Source of the DNA: Nevskia sp.
Lineage (GTDB): Bacteria > Pseudomonadota > Gammaproteobacteria > Nevskiales > Nevskiaceae
Length of the DNA stretch: 64,000 nucleotides
NCBI GenBank assembly: GCA_021732745.1
Contig: JAKFUK010000001.1
Coordinates: 136,931 to 200,930 of the forward strand
Direction of reading: 5' to 3'
Position numbers and translations under genes: made by a program. The notes under the pieces were generated by a model that searched no databases, was not told the origin of the DNA, and saw only the letters and a list, made by a program, of their open reading frames with translations. Below, piece after piece: positions 26,716 through 35,456 of this stretch. Position 1 is the first letter of the stretch, and each line of letters starts with the position of its first letter.

Positions 26716-28730
26716 TGAACATGCCCATGAAACCCATACAGAAACTGCTCATCGCCAATCGCGGCGAAATCGCCTGCCGCATCGCCCGCACCGCGCGGCG
26801 ACTCGGCATTGCCGTCGCCGGCATCCATTCGCAGGCCGATGCGCGGGCGCGTCATGTCCGCGAACTCGGCGAATCGGTGCTGGTCGGCGCCGCCGCGCCG
26901 GCCGCGAGCTATCTCAACATTGCCGCCATCATCGCGGCGGCAAAGAGAGTCGGTGCCGACGCCATCCATCCCGGCTACGGCTTCGTCTCCGAAAACCCGG
27001 AGTTCGTGCGCGCGGTGGAGGCCGCGGGGCTGTGCTTCGTCGGCCCGACCGCCGAAACCATGGAACGCCTGGGCGGCAAGGCCTCGGCCAAGCGCGAGGC
27101 CGCGAAGCTCGGCATTCCCACCGTGCCCGGCGACACCGCCGGCCTCACCGATCCGGCGGCAGTGATCGAAGCGGTGCGCGCCTGCGGCCTGCCGGCGCTG
27201 CTCAAGGCCGTGGCCGGCGGCGGCGGGCGCGGCATGGCCCTGATCGAGAGTTTCGAGAACCTGCCGACGCGGGTGGACAGCGCGATGCGCGAAGCGGCCC
27301 AGGCCTTCGGCAGCGGCGAGATGATCGTCGAACGCTACCTGCCGAGCGTGCGCCACATCGAGGTGCAGATCGCCGGTGACGGCCGTGGCGAGGCGATCCA
27401 TCTCTACGAGCGCGAATGCTCGCTGCAGCGCCGCCACCAGAAGGTGATCGAGGAAGCGCCCTCCGCCGGCCTGGAACCGGGCCTGCGCGCGCGCATCCTC
27501 GAAGACGCGCGCCGTCTCGCCGCCGCGCTGCACTATCGCGGCCTGGGCACGGTGGAGTTCATCGTCAGCGGCAGCGATTACTACTTCCTCGAGGTCAATC
27601 CGCGCCTGCAGGTCGAGCATCCGGTCACCGAGGAAATCACCGGGCTGGATCTGGTCGAACTGCAGTTGCGCATCGCCGCCACCGGCACCCTGGGCCTGAA
27701 GCAGGATCAGGTACAGGTGCGCGGCCATTCCTTCGAGGCACGCGTCTACGCCGAGGACGCCGACGCCGGCTTCCTGCCTGGTGCCGGCGCGCTGCGCTGG
27801 CTGCGCTTTCCGACCGAGTCCCTGCGCGTCGAAAGCGGCGTGGATGCGGGTGACGAGATCACGCCCTTCTACGATCCGATGATCGCCAAGCTGGTCAGCC
27901 GCGGTGCCAATCGCATCGAGGCGCTGGACCGCCTGTCCGCGGGGCTGGCGTCCTGCGAGGTGGTGGGCCTGACCACCAACCTGGGCTTTCTGCGCGAACT
28001 GCTCGGCTGGCCGGAAACCCGCAGCGGCGAGATGCACACGCGCCTGATCGACGCCCGCTGGCAGCCCGTCGCGCGCCGCGTCGAGACCCCCGCCGAACAC
28101 GTCGCCGCCGCAGCACTGTGGTGGCTGGCGCGCGAGCGTCGCCGCTGCGACTGGGGCGTGTGGACGCAGCCCGAGTTCAACGGCTGGCGCACCCTGGCCG
28201 GGCCGCCCCTGCCCTCGCCGCAACCCTCGGTGATGCTCGCGGCAGGCGGCGTGAACTGGGCGGTGCATTTCTCGGCACCCGATGCGCAGGGCTTCACCCA
28301 GATCGCGCTGGCCGCGGACGCACAGGCCACGGTGAACCTGCGTGCCTGCCTGTCGGCAGCGACCGACGGTGCGCAGGTACTGGAATGCGGCGACACCCGC
28401 CTGGAGCTGCGCCTGTTCGCCGTCGGCGCTTCGCTGGAAGTGAACAGCGCGCGCGGCACCAGCCGCTTCGATGCGGCTCCGCCGCTGGCGGCGTCGGCCG
28501 CGACCGCCGTGATCGGCAGCGAACTCAAGGCGCCGATGATGGGCAAGGTGGTGGCGGTGCTCGCCGCCGAGGGCGATGCGGTGCAAGCCGGCCAGACCGT
28601 GATCGTGCTGGAGTCGATGAAGATGGAATTGCAGGTCGTGGCCGAGCGCGATGGCGCGGTCTGCGGCCTGCGTTGCGCGGTCGGCGACATGGTCGGCCGT
28701 GGCGACGTGCTGTGTGAAGTGACGGCGTGA
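26715..28730 (+). CDS. Acyl-CoA carboxylase biotin carboxylase/BCCP (alpha) subunit
   Basis: A 671-residue alpha subunit: biotin carboxylase domain (about 1-445, with IANRGEIACRI, ATP-grasp loop GGGGRGMAL and HIEVQIAGDG), a linking region, and a C-terminal biotinyl domain with the modified lysine in ESMKMELQ near residue 636. The usual AMKM is SMKM here, a tolerated variant. It starts at an ATG that overlaps the stop of the beta-subunit gene, ensuring balanced synthesis. Together they form an alpha/beta acyl-CoA carboxylase; the branched enoyl substrate is inferred from context. Confidence 0.94.
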   Translation: MNMPMKPIQKLLIANRGEIACRIARTARRLGIAVAGIHSQADARARHVRELGESVLVGAAAPAASYLNIAAIIAAAKRVGADAIHPGYGFVSENPEFVRAVEAAGLCFVGPTAETMERLGGKASAKREAAKLGIPTVPGDTAGLTDPAAVIEAVRACGLPALLKAVAGGGGRGMALIESFENLPTRVDSAMREAAQAFGSGEMIVERYLPSVRHIEVQIAGDGRGEAIHLYERECSLQRRHQKVIEEAPSAGLEPGLRARILEDARRLAAALHYRGLGTVEFIVSGSDYYFLEVNPRLQVEHPVTEEITGLDLVELQLRIAATGTLGLKQDQVQVRGHSFEARVYAEDADAGFLPGAGALRWLRFPTESLRVESGVDAGDEITPFYDPMIAKLVSRGANRIEALDRLSAGLASCEVVGLTTNLGFLRELLGWPETRSGEMHTRLIDARWQPVARRVETPAEHVAAAALWWLARERRRCDWGVWTQPEFNGWRTLAGPPLPSPQPSVMLAAGGVNWAVHFSAPDAQGFTQIALAADAQATVNLRACLSAATDGAQVLECGDTRLELRLFAVGASLEVNSARGTSRFDAAPPLAASAATAVIGSELKAPMMGKVVAVLAAEGDAVQAGQTVIVLESMKMELQVVAERDGAVCGLRCAVGDMVGRGDVLCEVTA

Positions 28731-28761
28731 AGACGCGAAGCGGTACTACCGGAGCAAGGCA

Positions 28762-29751
28762 ATGAGCGATTTCCCGAAGTTCGTCGAATTCCACGAGGAA
28801 GGTGTGCGCGAAGGCTTCCAGATGGAGCCCGTCACCTATCCGCGCGCACAACGCGCCGCACTGATCGATGCGCTCTCGGAAACGGGCCTCCGGCAGATCC
28901 AGGTTGGATCGCTGGTCAACCCGGCCAAGGTGCCGCAGATGGCCGACACCCTGGAACTGTTCGCGGACATCAAGAAAAACCCGGACGTGCGCTACACCCT
29001 GCTCTGGCTCAACGAGTCGGGGTACCGCAGGGCGAGCACGGTCCAGGGCGCGTTCAACCATGCGCCGCTGATGTACTACCTGACCGATGCCTTTGCCATG
29101 CGCAACAACAACCGCACGGCGATGGAGATGCGCGCGGAGCAGGAGGCCTGGCTGGATCGCTACCTGGCCGACGGCGCGTTCCCGCAGAAGGTCTACGTGA
29201 TGACCGCCTGGGGCTGCAATCTGGGTGGACCGGTGTCGCAGGAAACCGTCGTGGATGCCTTCCGCCACGCCATCGGCATGTTCCGCGATCGCAAGCTGCC
29301 GCTGCCGCCGCTGTATCTGGCCGACACCATGGGCTGGGCCAGCCCGGAGGAGGTCAAGCGCCGCATCGGCGCGGTGCGCGAACTGGCGCCCGAGGCGAAG
29401 ATCGGCCTGCACCTGCACGACACCCGCGGACTGGGCGGCGCCAATGTCTACGCCGCGCTGTCGATGGGCGTGAGCCTGCTCGACGGCTCCATCGCCGGCC
29501 TCGGCGGCTGCCCGTTCGCCGGCCACAAGGCGCGCCAGACCTCGGGCAACGTCTGCACCGAGGACATGGTGTTCATGTGCCACGAGATGGGCATCGACAC
29601 CGGCATCGATCTGGAGAAGATGATCGAAGCCTCGCGCATGGCCGAGGAAATCATCGGCCGTCCGCTGATGGGTCGCGTGATGCACAGCGGCTCGCTCAAG
29701 GCGTTCCGCGAAGGCAGGCAGGCCGACAGCGCCTGCGTGTCGGTTCCGTAA
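28762..29751 (+). CDS. HMG-CoA-lyase-like protein
   Basis: A 329-residue TIM-barrel protein of the HMGL family, which splits 3-hydroxy-3-methylglutaryl-CoA-type esters. The metal and catalytic features LHLHDTRG and GLGGCPFAGHKARQTSGN are present. The N-terminal motif reads EEGVREGFQME where true HMG-CoA lyases have an R-D pair (PRDGLQNE), so the metal-binding aspartate appears to be a glutamate. That and the insertion in the cysteine loop suggest a different acyl chain from HMG-CoA. It follows the carboxylase genes by 31 bases. Confidence 0.88.
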   Translation: MSDFPKFVEFHEEGVREGFQMEPVTYPRAQRAALIDALSETGLRQIQVGSLVNPAKVPQMADTLELFADIKKNPDVRYTLLWLNESGYRRASTVQGAFNHAPLMYYLTDAFAMRNNNRTAMEMRAEQEAWLDRYLADGAFPQKVYVMTAWGCNLGGPVSQETVVDAFRHAIGMFRDRKLPLPPLYLADTMGWASPEEVKRRIGAVRELAPEAKIGLHLHDTRGLGGANVYAALSMGVSLLDGSIAGLGGCPFAGHKARQTSGNVCTEDMVFMCHEMGIDTGIDLEKMIEASRMAEEIIGRPLMGRVMHSGSLKAFREGRQADSACVSVP

Positions 29752-29773
29752 CCAAGGCACGAGGAGAACGACG

Positions 29774-30526
29774 ATGGGACGTGTACAGGACAAGGTGATT
29801 CTGGTCAGCGGCGGCGCCATGGGCATGGGCCGCACGCACTGTGAACTGCTGGCGCGCGAAGGCGGCCAGATCATCGTCAGCGACATGAACGCCGAACTCG
29901 GCGAGCAGGTTGCCGCCGGCATCAGGAAGGCCGGTGGCCGCGCGGAATTCCAGCCGCTCAACGTCACCGACGAGGCACAGTGGGCAGCCGTGGTGGACGG
30001 GGCCATCGCGCGCTACGGCCGCATCGACGTGCTGGTCAACAACGCCGGCATCCTGCTGATGAAGCCCGTGCACGAAACCACGACGGAAGAATGGGACCGC
30101 GTGTTCAATGTCAACGTGCGCGGCTGCTTCTTCGGCATCCGCGCCGTGGTCCCTGCGATGCAGAAGGCCGGCGCCGGTTCCATCATCAACATTTCCTCGA
30201 TCTATGGACTGATCGGCGCGCCGGGTGCCACCGCCTACCAGGCCTCGAAGGGCGCGGTGCGGCTGATGGCGAAGTCCTGTGCCGTGGACCTGGCGCCGTT
30301 CAAGATCCGGGTGAATTCGGTCCACCCCGGCGTCATCGACACACCGATGACCAAGGATCTTCTGACCCAGCCCGAGTTCCGCTCGGCAGCCGTGGCCATG
30401 ACGCTGACCGGTCGCCCCGCCCGTCCGGAGGAGGTCTCGCAGGCCGTGCTGTTCCTGGCCTCCGATGAATCGTCTTACGTCGTCGGCGCCGAACTGGTCG
30501 TCGATGGCGGCTACACCACGATGTGA
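29774..30526 (+). CDS. Short-chain dehydrogenase/reductase
   Basis: A 250-residue classical SDR with the cofactor motif SGGAMGMG (the first of three glycines preceded by Ser-Gly-Gly), NNAG, and active-site residues in ISSIYG and TAYQASKGAV. Overall it looks like hydroxysteroid or 3-hydroxyacyl-CoA dehydrogenases. A GAGGAG ribosome site precedes the ATG. In the operon it would oxidise a hydroxyacyl-CoA to the 3-oxo form before thiolysis. It lies 22 bases past the lyase gene. Confidence 0.9.
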   Translation: MGRVQDKVILVSGGAMGMGRTHCELLAREGGQIIVSDMNAELGEQVAAGIRKAGGRAEFQPLNVTDEAQWAAVVDGAIARYGRIDVLVNNAGILLMKPVHETTTEEWDRVFNVNVRGCFFGIRAVVPAMQKAGAGSIINISSIYGLIGAPGATAYQASKGAVRLMAKSCAVDLAPFKIRVNSVHPGVIDTPMTKDLLTQPEFRSAAVAMTLTGRPARPEEVSQAVLFLASDESSYVVGAELVVDGGYTTM

Positions 30527-30554
30527 ACTCCTTCTTCCACTGCGGACGCCGCCC

Positions 30555-31700
30555 ATGAACGAGATGTCGTTTCTCACCGAAGACCACCTGCGCTTCCGCG
30601 ACAGCCTGCGGCGCTTCATCGACACCGAAGTGGTGCCGAAGGCCGACGCCTGGGAGGAATCCGGCATGGTGCCGCGCGAGGTGCTGCGCCAGCTGGGCGA
30701 ACTCGGCTATCTCGGCATCCGCTACCCGGCGACCTACGGCGGTGCCGAGCTGGACACCGTCTACAGCGCCATCCTGGCCGAGGAACTGGGCCGTTCGAGC
30801 TATGGCGGCTTCGCGGTGACGGTGCTGGTGCACACCGACATGGCCTCGCCGCACCTCGGCAACTTCGGCAGCCCCGAGCAATTGGCCCGCTGGATGCCGG
30901 GCATCATCACCGGCAAGACCATCTGCGCAGTGGCCGTCACCGAGCCGGATGCCGGCTCCGATGTCGCCGGCATCAAGACCCGTGCGGTGCGCGACGGCGA
31001 TCACTACGTGCTCACCGGCAGCAAGATGTTCATCACCAACGGCGTCCACGGCGATCTGTACTTCGTCGCCGCCAAGACCGACTCCTCGGTCAAGGGCTCG
31101 CGAGGCATCTCGATCTTCGCGGTGGAAAAGGGCACGCCGGGCTTCAAGGTCGGCCGCAGCCTGAAGAAGACCGGCTGGCTCAGTTCCGACACCGCCGAAC
31201 TGGTGTTCGACGGCTGCCGCGTGCCGGCCGCGAACCTGATCGGCGGCGAGAACAAGGGCTTCTATTCGATCATGCGCAACTTCCAGAACGAGCGCATCGT
31301 GCTGGGCGCGCAGGCCATGGGCGAGGCGCAGAAAGCGCTGGATCTCGCGGTGGATTACGTGCGCAACCGCAAGGCCTTCGGCGCCGTGCTGTGGGACAAG
31401 CAGACCATCCGCCAGCGTCTGGCGATGCTGTCGGCCAAGGTCGCGGCCGGCCGCCAGCTGGCTTATCACTCGGCCTGGCTCGATGCCCAGGGTCGCGAAT
31501 GCGTCAAGGAAGTCTCGATGGTCAAGGCCTATTGCGGCGAACTGGTGAACGAGGTGATGTACACCTGCCAGCAGTTCCACGGCGGCATGAGCTACGTGCG
31601 CGAAACCGCCATCGAACGCATGGCGCGCGATGCGCGCATCCAGGCCATCGGCGGTGGCGCCACCGAGGTCATGCTCGAAGAAGTGGCCAAGCGAATTTGA
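30555..31700 (+). CDS. Acyl-CoA dehydrogenase
   Basis: A 381-residue acyl-CoA dehydrogenase with VAVTEPDAGSDVAGIKT, the FAD/substrate segment NRKAFGAVLWDKQTIRQ and a C-terminal QFHGGMSYVRETAIERMARD. The start at 30555 follows the previous stop by 28 bases. It ends in a TTGA overlap with the MBL gene. It is a second dehydrogenase in the operon with a different sequence type from the one at 23154, so the pathway likely has two separate desaturation steps. Confidence 0.92.
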   Translation: MNEMSFLTEDHLRFRDSLRRFIDTEVVPKADAWEESGMVPREVLRQLGELGYLGIRYPATYGGAELDTVYSAILAEELGRSSYGGFAVTVLVHTDMASPHLGNFGSPEQLARWMPGIITGKTICAVAVTEPDAGSDVAGIKTRAVRDGDHYVLTGSKMFITNGVHGDLYFVAAKTDSSVKGSRGISIFAVEKGTPGFKVGRSLKKTGWLSSDTAELVFDGCRVPAANLIGGENKGFYSIMRNFQNERIVLGAQAMGEAQKALDLAVDYVRNRKAFGAVLWDKQTIRQRLAMLSAKVAAGRQLAYHSAWLDAQGRECVKEVSMVKAYCGELVNEVMYTCQQFHGGMSYVRETAIERMARDARIQAIGGGATEVMLEEVAKRI

Positions 31701-32728
31701 ACGCGACGACCGCCCGGACAGCCGTGGAGCCGGACGACCTCGTCGAGGTCGCGCCGGACATCCTGCGGCTGCGCCTGCCGATGGACGAGGGCATCGATCA
31801 CGTCAACCTGTACCTGGTGCGCGACGGCGCGGGCTGGCTGCTGTTCGATACCGGCGTCGACAGCGCGGACGCGCGCGCCTGCTGGGAACGGCTGCTTTCA
31901 GGCCCTCTGGCAGGCGGGCTGACGCGCATCGTGGTGTCGCATCATCATCCCGATCACCTGGGTCTCGCGCGCTGGCTGCACGAGCGCACCGGTGCCGTCG
32001 TCTACCTGCGCCCGGAAGAACGCGACGCGGCCGATCAGACCGCGCTGCCCACGCCCGAGGCGATGGACGCCTGCCGCAACTACTTCGGGCTGCACGGCAT
32101 GGAAGCGGGAGACGTCACCGCGATCACCGGCGACCTGCTGCGCCGATTCCTGGCCTGCGACACGCGCTTCCAGTCCCGGACGCTCGAACACGGCGAGGTG
32201 TTGCAGGTCGGCCGCTACCGTTTCGATGTGCTGGTGCAGGGCGGGCACAGCGTCGCCCAGTTCTGCCTGCACGAACCCACGGCCGGCCTGCTGCTGACCG
32301 GCGACCAGTTGCTGGAACGCATCACGCCGAATCTCAGCCTGCTGCCCTGGGGCGACCGTCATCCGCTGCGCCACTACCTCGCCAGTCTCGAGCAGATCGA
32401 AGCCCTGGACCTGCGCTGCGTGCTGCCCGCGCATCACGGTGTGTATGCCGGCGGCGTGGCGCGCGCGCGCGGGCTGATCCGCCATCACGAACGCGCGCTG
32501 GAACGCTTTCGCGCTCGTCTGCAGCCCGGCATGAAGGCCATGGACGTGGCGACCGCCGTGTATGGCCGGCGCCGCGACGTGCTCGACCGCTTTCTCGCGC
32601 TCACCGAATCCCTGGCCCATCTTCAGTATCTTGAGGAGCAGTCGGAAATCAGCCAGGGCGCCGAGGCGCGCTGGCATCCGCGACACCCCGTCGCGGCAAG
32701 CACTACCGCCGTTGCACTGACCGCATGA
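31697..32728 (+). CDS. MBL-fold metallohydrolase
   Basis: A 343-residue metallo-beta-lactamase-fold hydrolase with the HHHPDHLG metal motif (near residue 78), GHSVAQFCLHEP and a C-terminal AHHG histidine. A long C-terminal helical extension is like that of the LACTB2/AHL-lactonase-type hydrolases acting on CoA or lactone thioesters. It appears to start at TTG 31697, overlapping the previous stop; GTG 31724 is an alternative. It may hydrolyse a CoA thioester or lactone intermediate. Confidence 0.85.
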   Translation: MNATTARTAVEPDDLVEVAPDILRLRLPMDEGIDHVNLYLVRDGAGWLLFDTGVDSADARACWERLLSGPLAGGLTRIVVSHHHPDHLGLARWLHERTGAVVYLRPEERDAADQTALPTPEAMDACRNYFGLHGMEAGDVTAITGDLLRRFLACDTRFQSRTLEHGEVLQVGRYRFDVLVQGGHSVAQFCLHEPTAGLLLTGDQLLERITPNLSLLPWGDRHPLRHYLASLEQIEALDLRCVLPAHHGVYAGGVARARGLIRHHERALERFRARLQPGMKAMDVATAVYGRRRDVLDRFLALTESLAHLQYLEEQSEISQGAEARWHPRHPVAASTTAVALTA

Positions 32729-33183
32729 CACTTCCTCACGACACCACGGCCTGGGCCCATTTTCTGAAGATTGCCCCCTACACCGCCCGGCTCGGCATCG
32801 AAGCGGTCACGGCCGATGACGGGGGCTGCGTGCTGGCCCTGCCCTACCGGCCCGAATTTGTCGGCGACCCGGACAGCGGGGTCCTGCACGGTGGTGCCGT
32901 GACAGCCTTGATCGACACCACGTTCGGATTTGCCGTCTACTTCCGCATCCAGGAATACCGCCCGATGGCGACCCTGGACCTGCGCATCGACTACCTGCGT
33001 CCGGCCAAGCCCGGCGTGAAGGTTCATACCCGGGCCCAGTGCTACAAGCTGACGCCGGAACTGGCCTTCGTGCGCGGCTGCAGCTACGAGGACGATGCGG
33101 AAGATCCCTTTGCTTCCTGCGTCGGAGTGTTCATGTTCACCGCAGCCCAGCCTGCCCCTGCTAAGGCGGCGACAGTCCCATGA
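32725..33183 (+). CDS. PaaI-type hotdog-fold thioesterase
   Basis: A 152-residue hotdog protein with the family motif VLHGGAVTALIDTTFG, in which the aspartate of LID is the usual catalytic residue. It would hydrolyse acyl-CoA thioesters. It overlaps both the MBL gene and the next thioesterase gene by four bases. It may relieve CoA sequestration by dead-end intermediates. Confidence 0.9.
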   Translation: MTLPHDTTAWAHFLKIAPYTARLGIEAVTADDGGCVLALPYRPEFVGDPDSGVLHGGAVTALIDTTFGFAVYFRIQEYRPMATLDLRIDYLRPAKPGVKVHTRAQCYKLTPELAFVRGCSYEDDAEDPFASCVGVFMFTAAQPAPAKAATVP

Positions 33184-33611
33184 GCCTGTCCGACACCCTC
33201 GCCGACATCCGTCGGCGCAACGACTGGCCTCTGCTGGCGCAGGCCGTTCCCTTTGCCCGCATGCTCGGCCTGCGGGTCGATGTGAAGGGCGAGTCCTTCA
33301 CCTGCGTGCTGCCCTACGATCACAGCCTGATCGGCAATCCCGTATTGCCGGCGCTGCACGGTGGTGCCGTCGGCGGCTTCCTGGAGTGCGCCGGCATCCT
33401 CCACATGCTGTGGAGCACGGATGCGCAGTCGATTCCGAAGACCATCAATTTCAGCATCGACTACCTGCTGTCCGGCCGCGCGCAGGACACTTACGCGAAC
33501 GTCTACGTGGTGAAGCTCGGCAAGCGGGTCAGCAATCTTAGAATCGAAGCCTGGCAGACCACGCCGGACAAGCCGGTCGTCGTCGCCACCATGAACCTGC
33601 TGATGCGCTGA
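33180..33611 (+). CDS. Hotdog-fold thioesterase family protein
   Basis: A 143-residue hotdog protein following its relative with a four-base overlap. The motif reads ALHGGAVGGFLECAG, with Glu where the previous protein has Asp, a known alternative in thioesterases. The two adjacent genes may encode the halves of a heteromeric enzyme, an inference from overlap and similar size. Confidence 0.87.
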   Translation: MSLSDTLADIRRRNDWPLLAQAVPFARMLGLRVDVKGESFTCVLPYDHSLIGNPVLPALHGGAVGGFLECAGILHMLWSTDAQSIPKTINFSIDYLLSGRAQDTYANVYVVKLGKRVSNLRIEAWQTTPDKPVVVATMNLLMR

Positions 33612-33661
33612 GCACCGCGCGCGGCACCCCTCCCCTGATGAAAGTCCATCCAGAGACAACC

Positions 33662-34522
33662 ATGACCTACCGTTCCGTATTCAGGCCCGATCTGTTCAAG
33701 GGCGAAACCCACATCGTCACCGGTGGCGGCAGCGGCATCGGCCGCTGCACCGCACACGAACTGGCGAGCCTCGGTGCCCAGGTGGCCATCGTCGGTCGCA
33801 AGATCGAAAAGCTGGAAACCGTGAAGGCCGAGATCGAGGCGCTGGGCGGCAAGGTGAGCTGCCATGTCTGCGACATCCGCGAGGAAGCAACGGTCAAGCA
33901 GATGATCGCCGACGTGATCGCCCAGCACGGCGCGATCCACGCGCTGGTCAACAACGCCGGCGGCCAGTATCCCTCCCAGGTGAAGGATCTCTCGGTGAAG
34001 GGCTGGGAAGCGGTGATCCGCAACAATCTCACCGGCGGCTTCATCGTGGCGCGCGAGGCCTACAACCAGTGGATGGCCGCGCACGGCGGCAGCATCGTCA
34101 ACATCATCGCCGACATCTGGGGCGGCATGCCGACGATGGCGCACACCGGTGCCGCGCGTGCGGGCATGCTCAATTTCACCGAGAGCGCGGCCTGCGAATG
34201 GGGACAGTCGGCGGTGCGCGTCAACGCGGTCGCGCCCGGCTGGATCGCGTCCAGCGGCTTCGACACCTACGACGAGGCCATGCAACTCGCCTTGCGCAGC
34301 TACAAGGACAAGGTGCCCCTGGGACGCTACGGCAACGAGGCCGAAGTCTCCGCCGCCATCACCTTCCTGCTCTCGCCGGGTGCCGCCTTCATTACCGGCT
34401 CCTGCATCCGCATCGACGGCGGCGTGCCCAATGCGCGCCACACCTGGGCGCCGGTACCGACCGATCGCTCCAAGCCCTTCGATGGCTTTCCCCTTTCCTC
34501 GATGCCCAAGTGCCTGTCGTGA
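33662..34522 (+). CDS. SDR of the trans-2-enoyl-CoA / 2,4-dienoyl-CoA reductase type
   Basis: A 286-residue SDR with TGGGSGIG and NNAGGQYPSQ. In place of the YxxxK motif the sequence is AHTGAARAGMLNFT, the pattern I know from peroxisomal trans-2-enoyl-CoA reductase and dienoyl-CoA reductases. This argues for reduction of an unsaturated acyl-CoA, as needed for unsaturated isoprenoid or cyclic chains, over alcohol oxidation. The start at 33662 is chosen over an ATG eight codons upstream on the basis of family length. It overlaps the next gene by four bases (GTGA). Confidence 0.88.
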   Translation: MTYRSVFRPDLFKGETHIVTGGGSGIGRCTAHELASLGAQVAIVGRKIEKLETVKAEIEALGGKVSCHVCDIREEATVKQMIADVIAQHGAIHALVNNAGGQYPSQVKDLSVKGWEAVIRNNLTGGFIVAREAYNQWMAAHGGSIVNIIADIWGGMPTMAHTGAARAGMLNFTESAACEWGQSAVRVNAVAPGWIASSGFDTYDEAMQLALRSYKDKVPLGRYGNEAEVSAAITFLLSPGAAFITGSCIRIDGGVPNARHTWAPVPTDRSKPFDGFPLSSMPKCLS

Positions 34523-35208
34523 CCCTTCCCGAGGACTTGCACCGCTATCTGCAGGCCGGCCCGCATGTGGACTCCGATCATCCCGCCGTGCGGGCGCTGG
34601 CGCTGGAAACCACGAAAGGCATAGCCACGGTGCGCGAACGCGCGGTGGCGCTGTACTACGCCGTGCGAGATGGTTTCCGCTACGACCCCTACGCCATCCA
34701 GGCCATCGACCGCTGCTTCACCGCGAGTGTGGTGGTCGAAACCGGCAGCGGCTTCTGCGTCTCGAAGGCGGCCCTGCTCGCGGCAACCGCGAGAGCCGCG
34801 GGCATCCCGGCGCGCGTGGGTTTCGCGGATGTCAAGAATCACCTGACCAGCCCGCGCCTGCGCGAACTGATGGAAACGGACGAATTCGTCTACCACGGCT
34901 ATACCGAACTGTGGATTGACGGACGCTGGGTCAAGGCGACGCCCGCGTTCAACCGGACACTGTGCGACAAGGCCGGCGTGTGGCCGCTGGAGTTCGACGG
35001 CCAGACCGACTCGCTGTTCCATCCGCTCGACCAGTCCGGCCGCAAGCACATGGAATACCTGCGCGATCACGGCAGCCGGGCGGACGTTCCGGTGGCGGAA
35101 ATCCTCGCCTCCTGGGACAAGGTCTACCCGAAGATGGCGACCTGGGGGCAGCAGAACATCGCGGCAAGCTTCGAGCAGGAAGTGGTCAGGGACTTGCCGG
35201 CTGCCTGA
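34519..35208 (+). CDS. Transglutaminase-like domain protein
   Basis: A 229-residue protein with the transglutaminase/protease-like core: the nucleophile cysteine in GSGFCVSKAAL (near residue 80) and the histidine in YHGYTELWIDGRW (near 132). The third residue, usually Asp in a V-D-P motif, is replaced in KATPAF. It starts at GTG overlapping the SDR stop and is the last gene of the operon. Its role in an acyl-CoA pathway is unknown; amidase, acyl transfer or a regulatory function are all possible. Confidence 0.8.
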   Translation: MTLPEDLHRYLQAGPHVDSDHPAVRALALETTKGIATVRERAVALYYAVRDGFRYDPYAIQAIDRCFTASVVVETGSGFCVSKAALLAATARAAGIPARVGFADVKNHLTSPRLRELMETDEFVYHGYTELWIDGRWVKATPAFNRTLCDKAGVWPLEFDGQTDSLFHPLDQSGRKHMEYLRDHGSRADVPVAEILASWDKVYPKMATWGQQNIAASFEQEVVRDLPAA

Positions 35209-35456
35209 GCGGCATGCGCCTGCGGCCGCGCAGGCTGCAGGCGCCATTCCACGCGCGGCCGCGCGGCGACCGCCCCCTGCCAGAGTGCCCTTCGGCTTCC
35301 GCGTGCAATGGCCAAGTGCGCACCTGCGCTGCACCAGCGGCATGACACGCGAGCGAGTTGGCGCGCTTTGCTAGTGACCATCACGGTTCCCTGGGCAAGG
35401 CTATGCGGCATCCCTTACTCGTCATTGGTCATTCAACCGCTTGCGTTGTAAACGCT

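Noticed and set aside
26367..28586. A 739-codon minus-strand frame opposite the carboxylase alpha subunit
   Set aside because: Composition is typical of the complement of a G+C-rich gene; the plus strand holds the complete biotin carboxylase.
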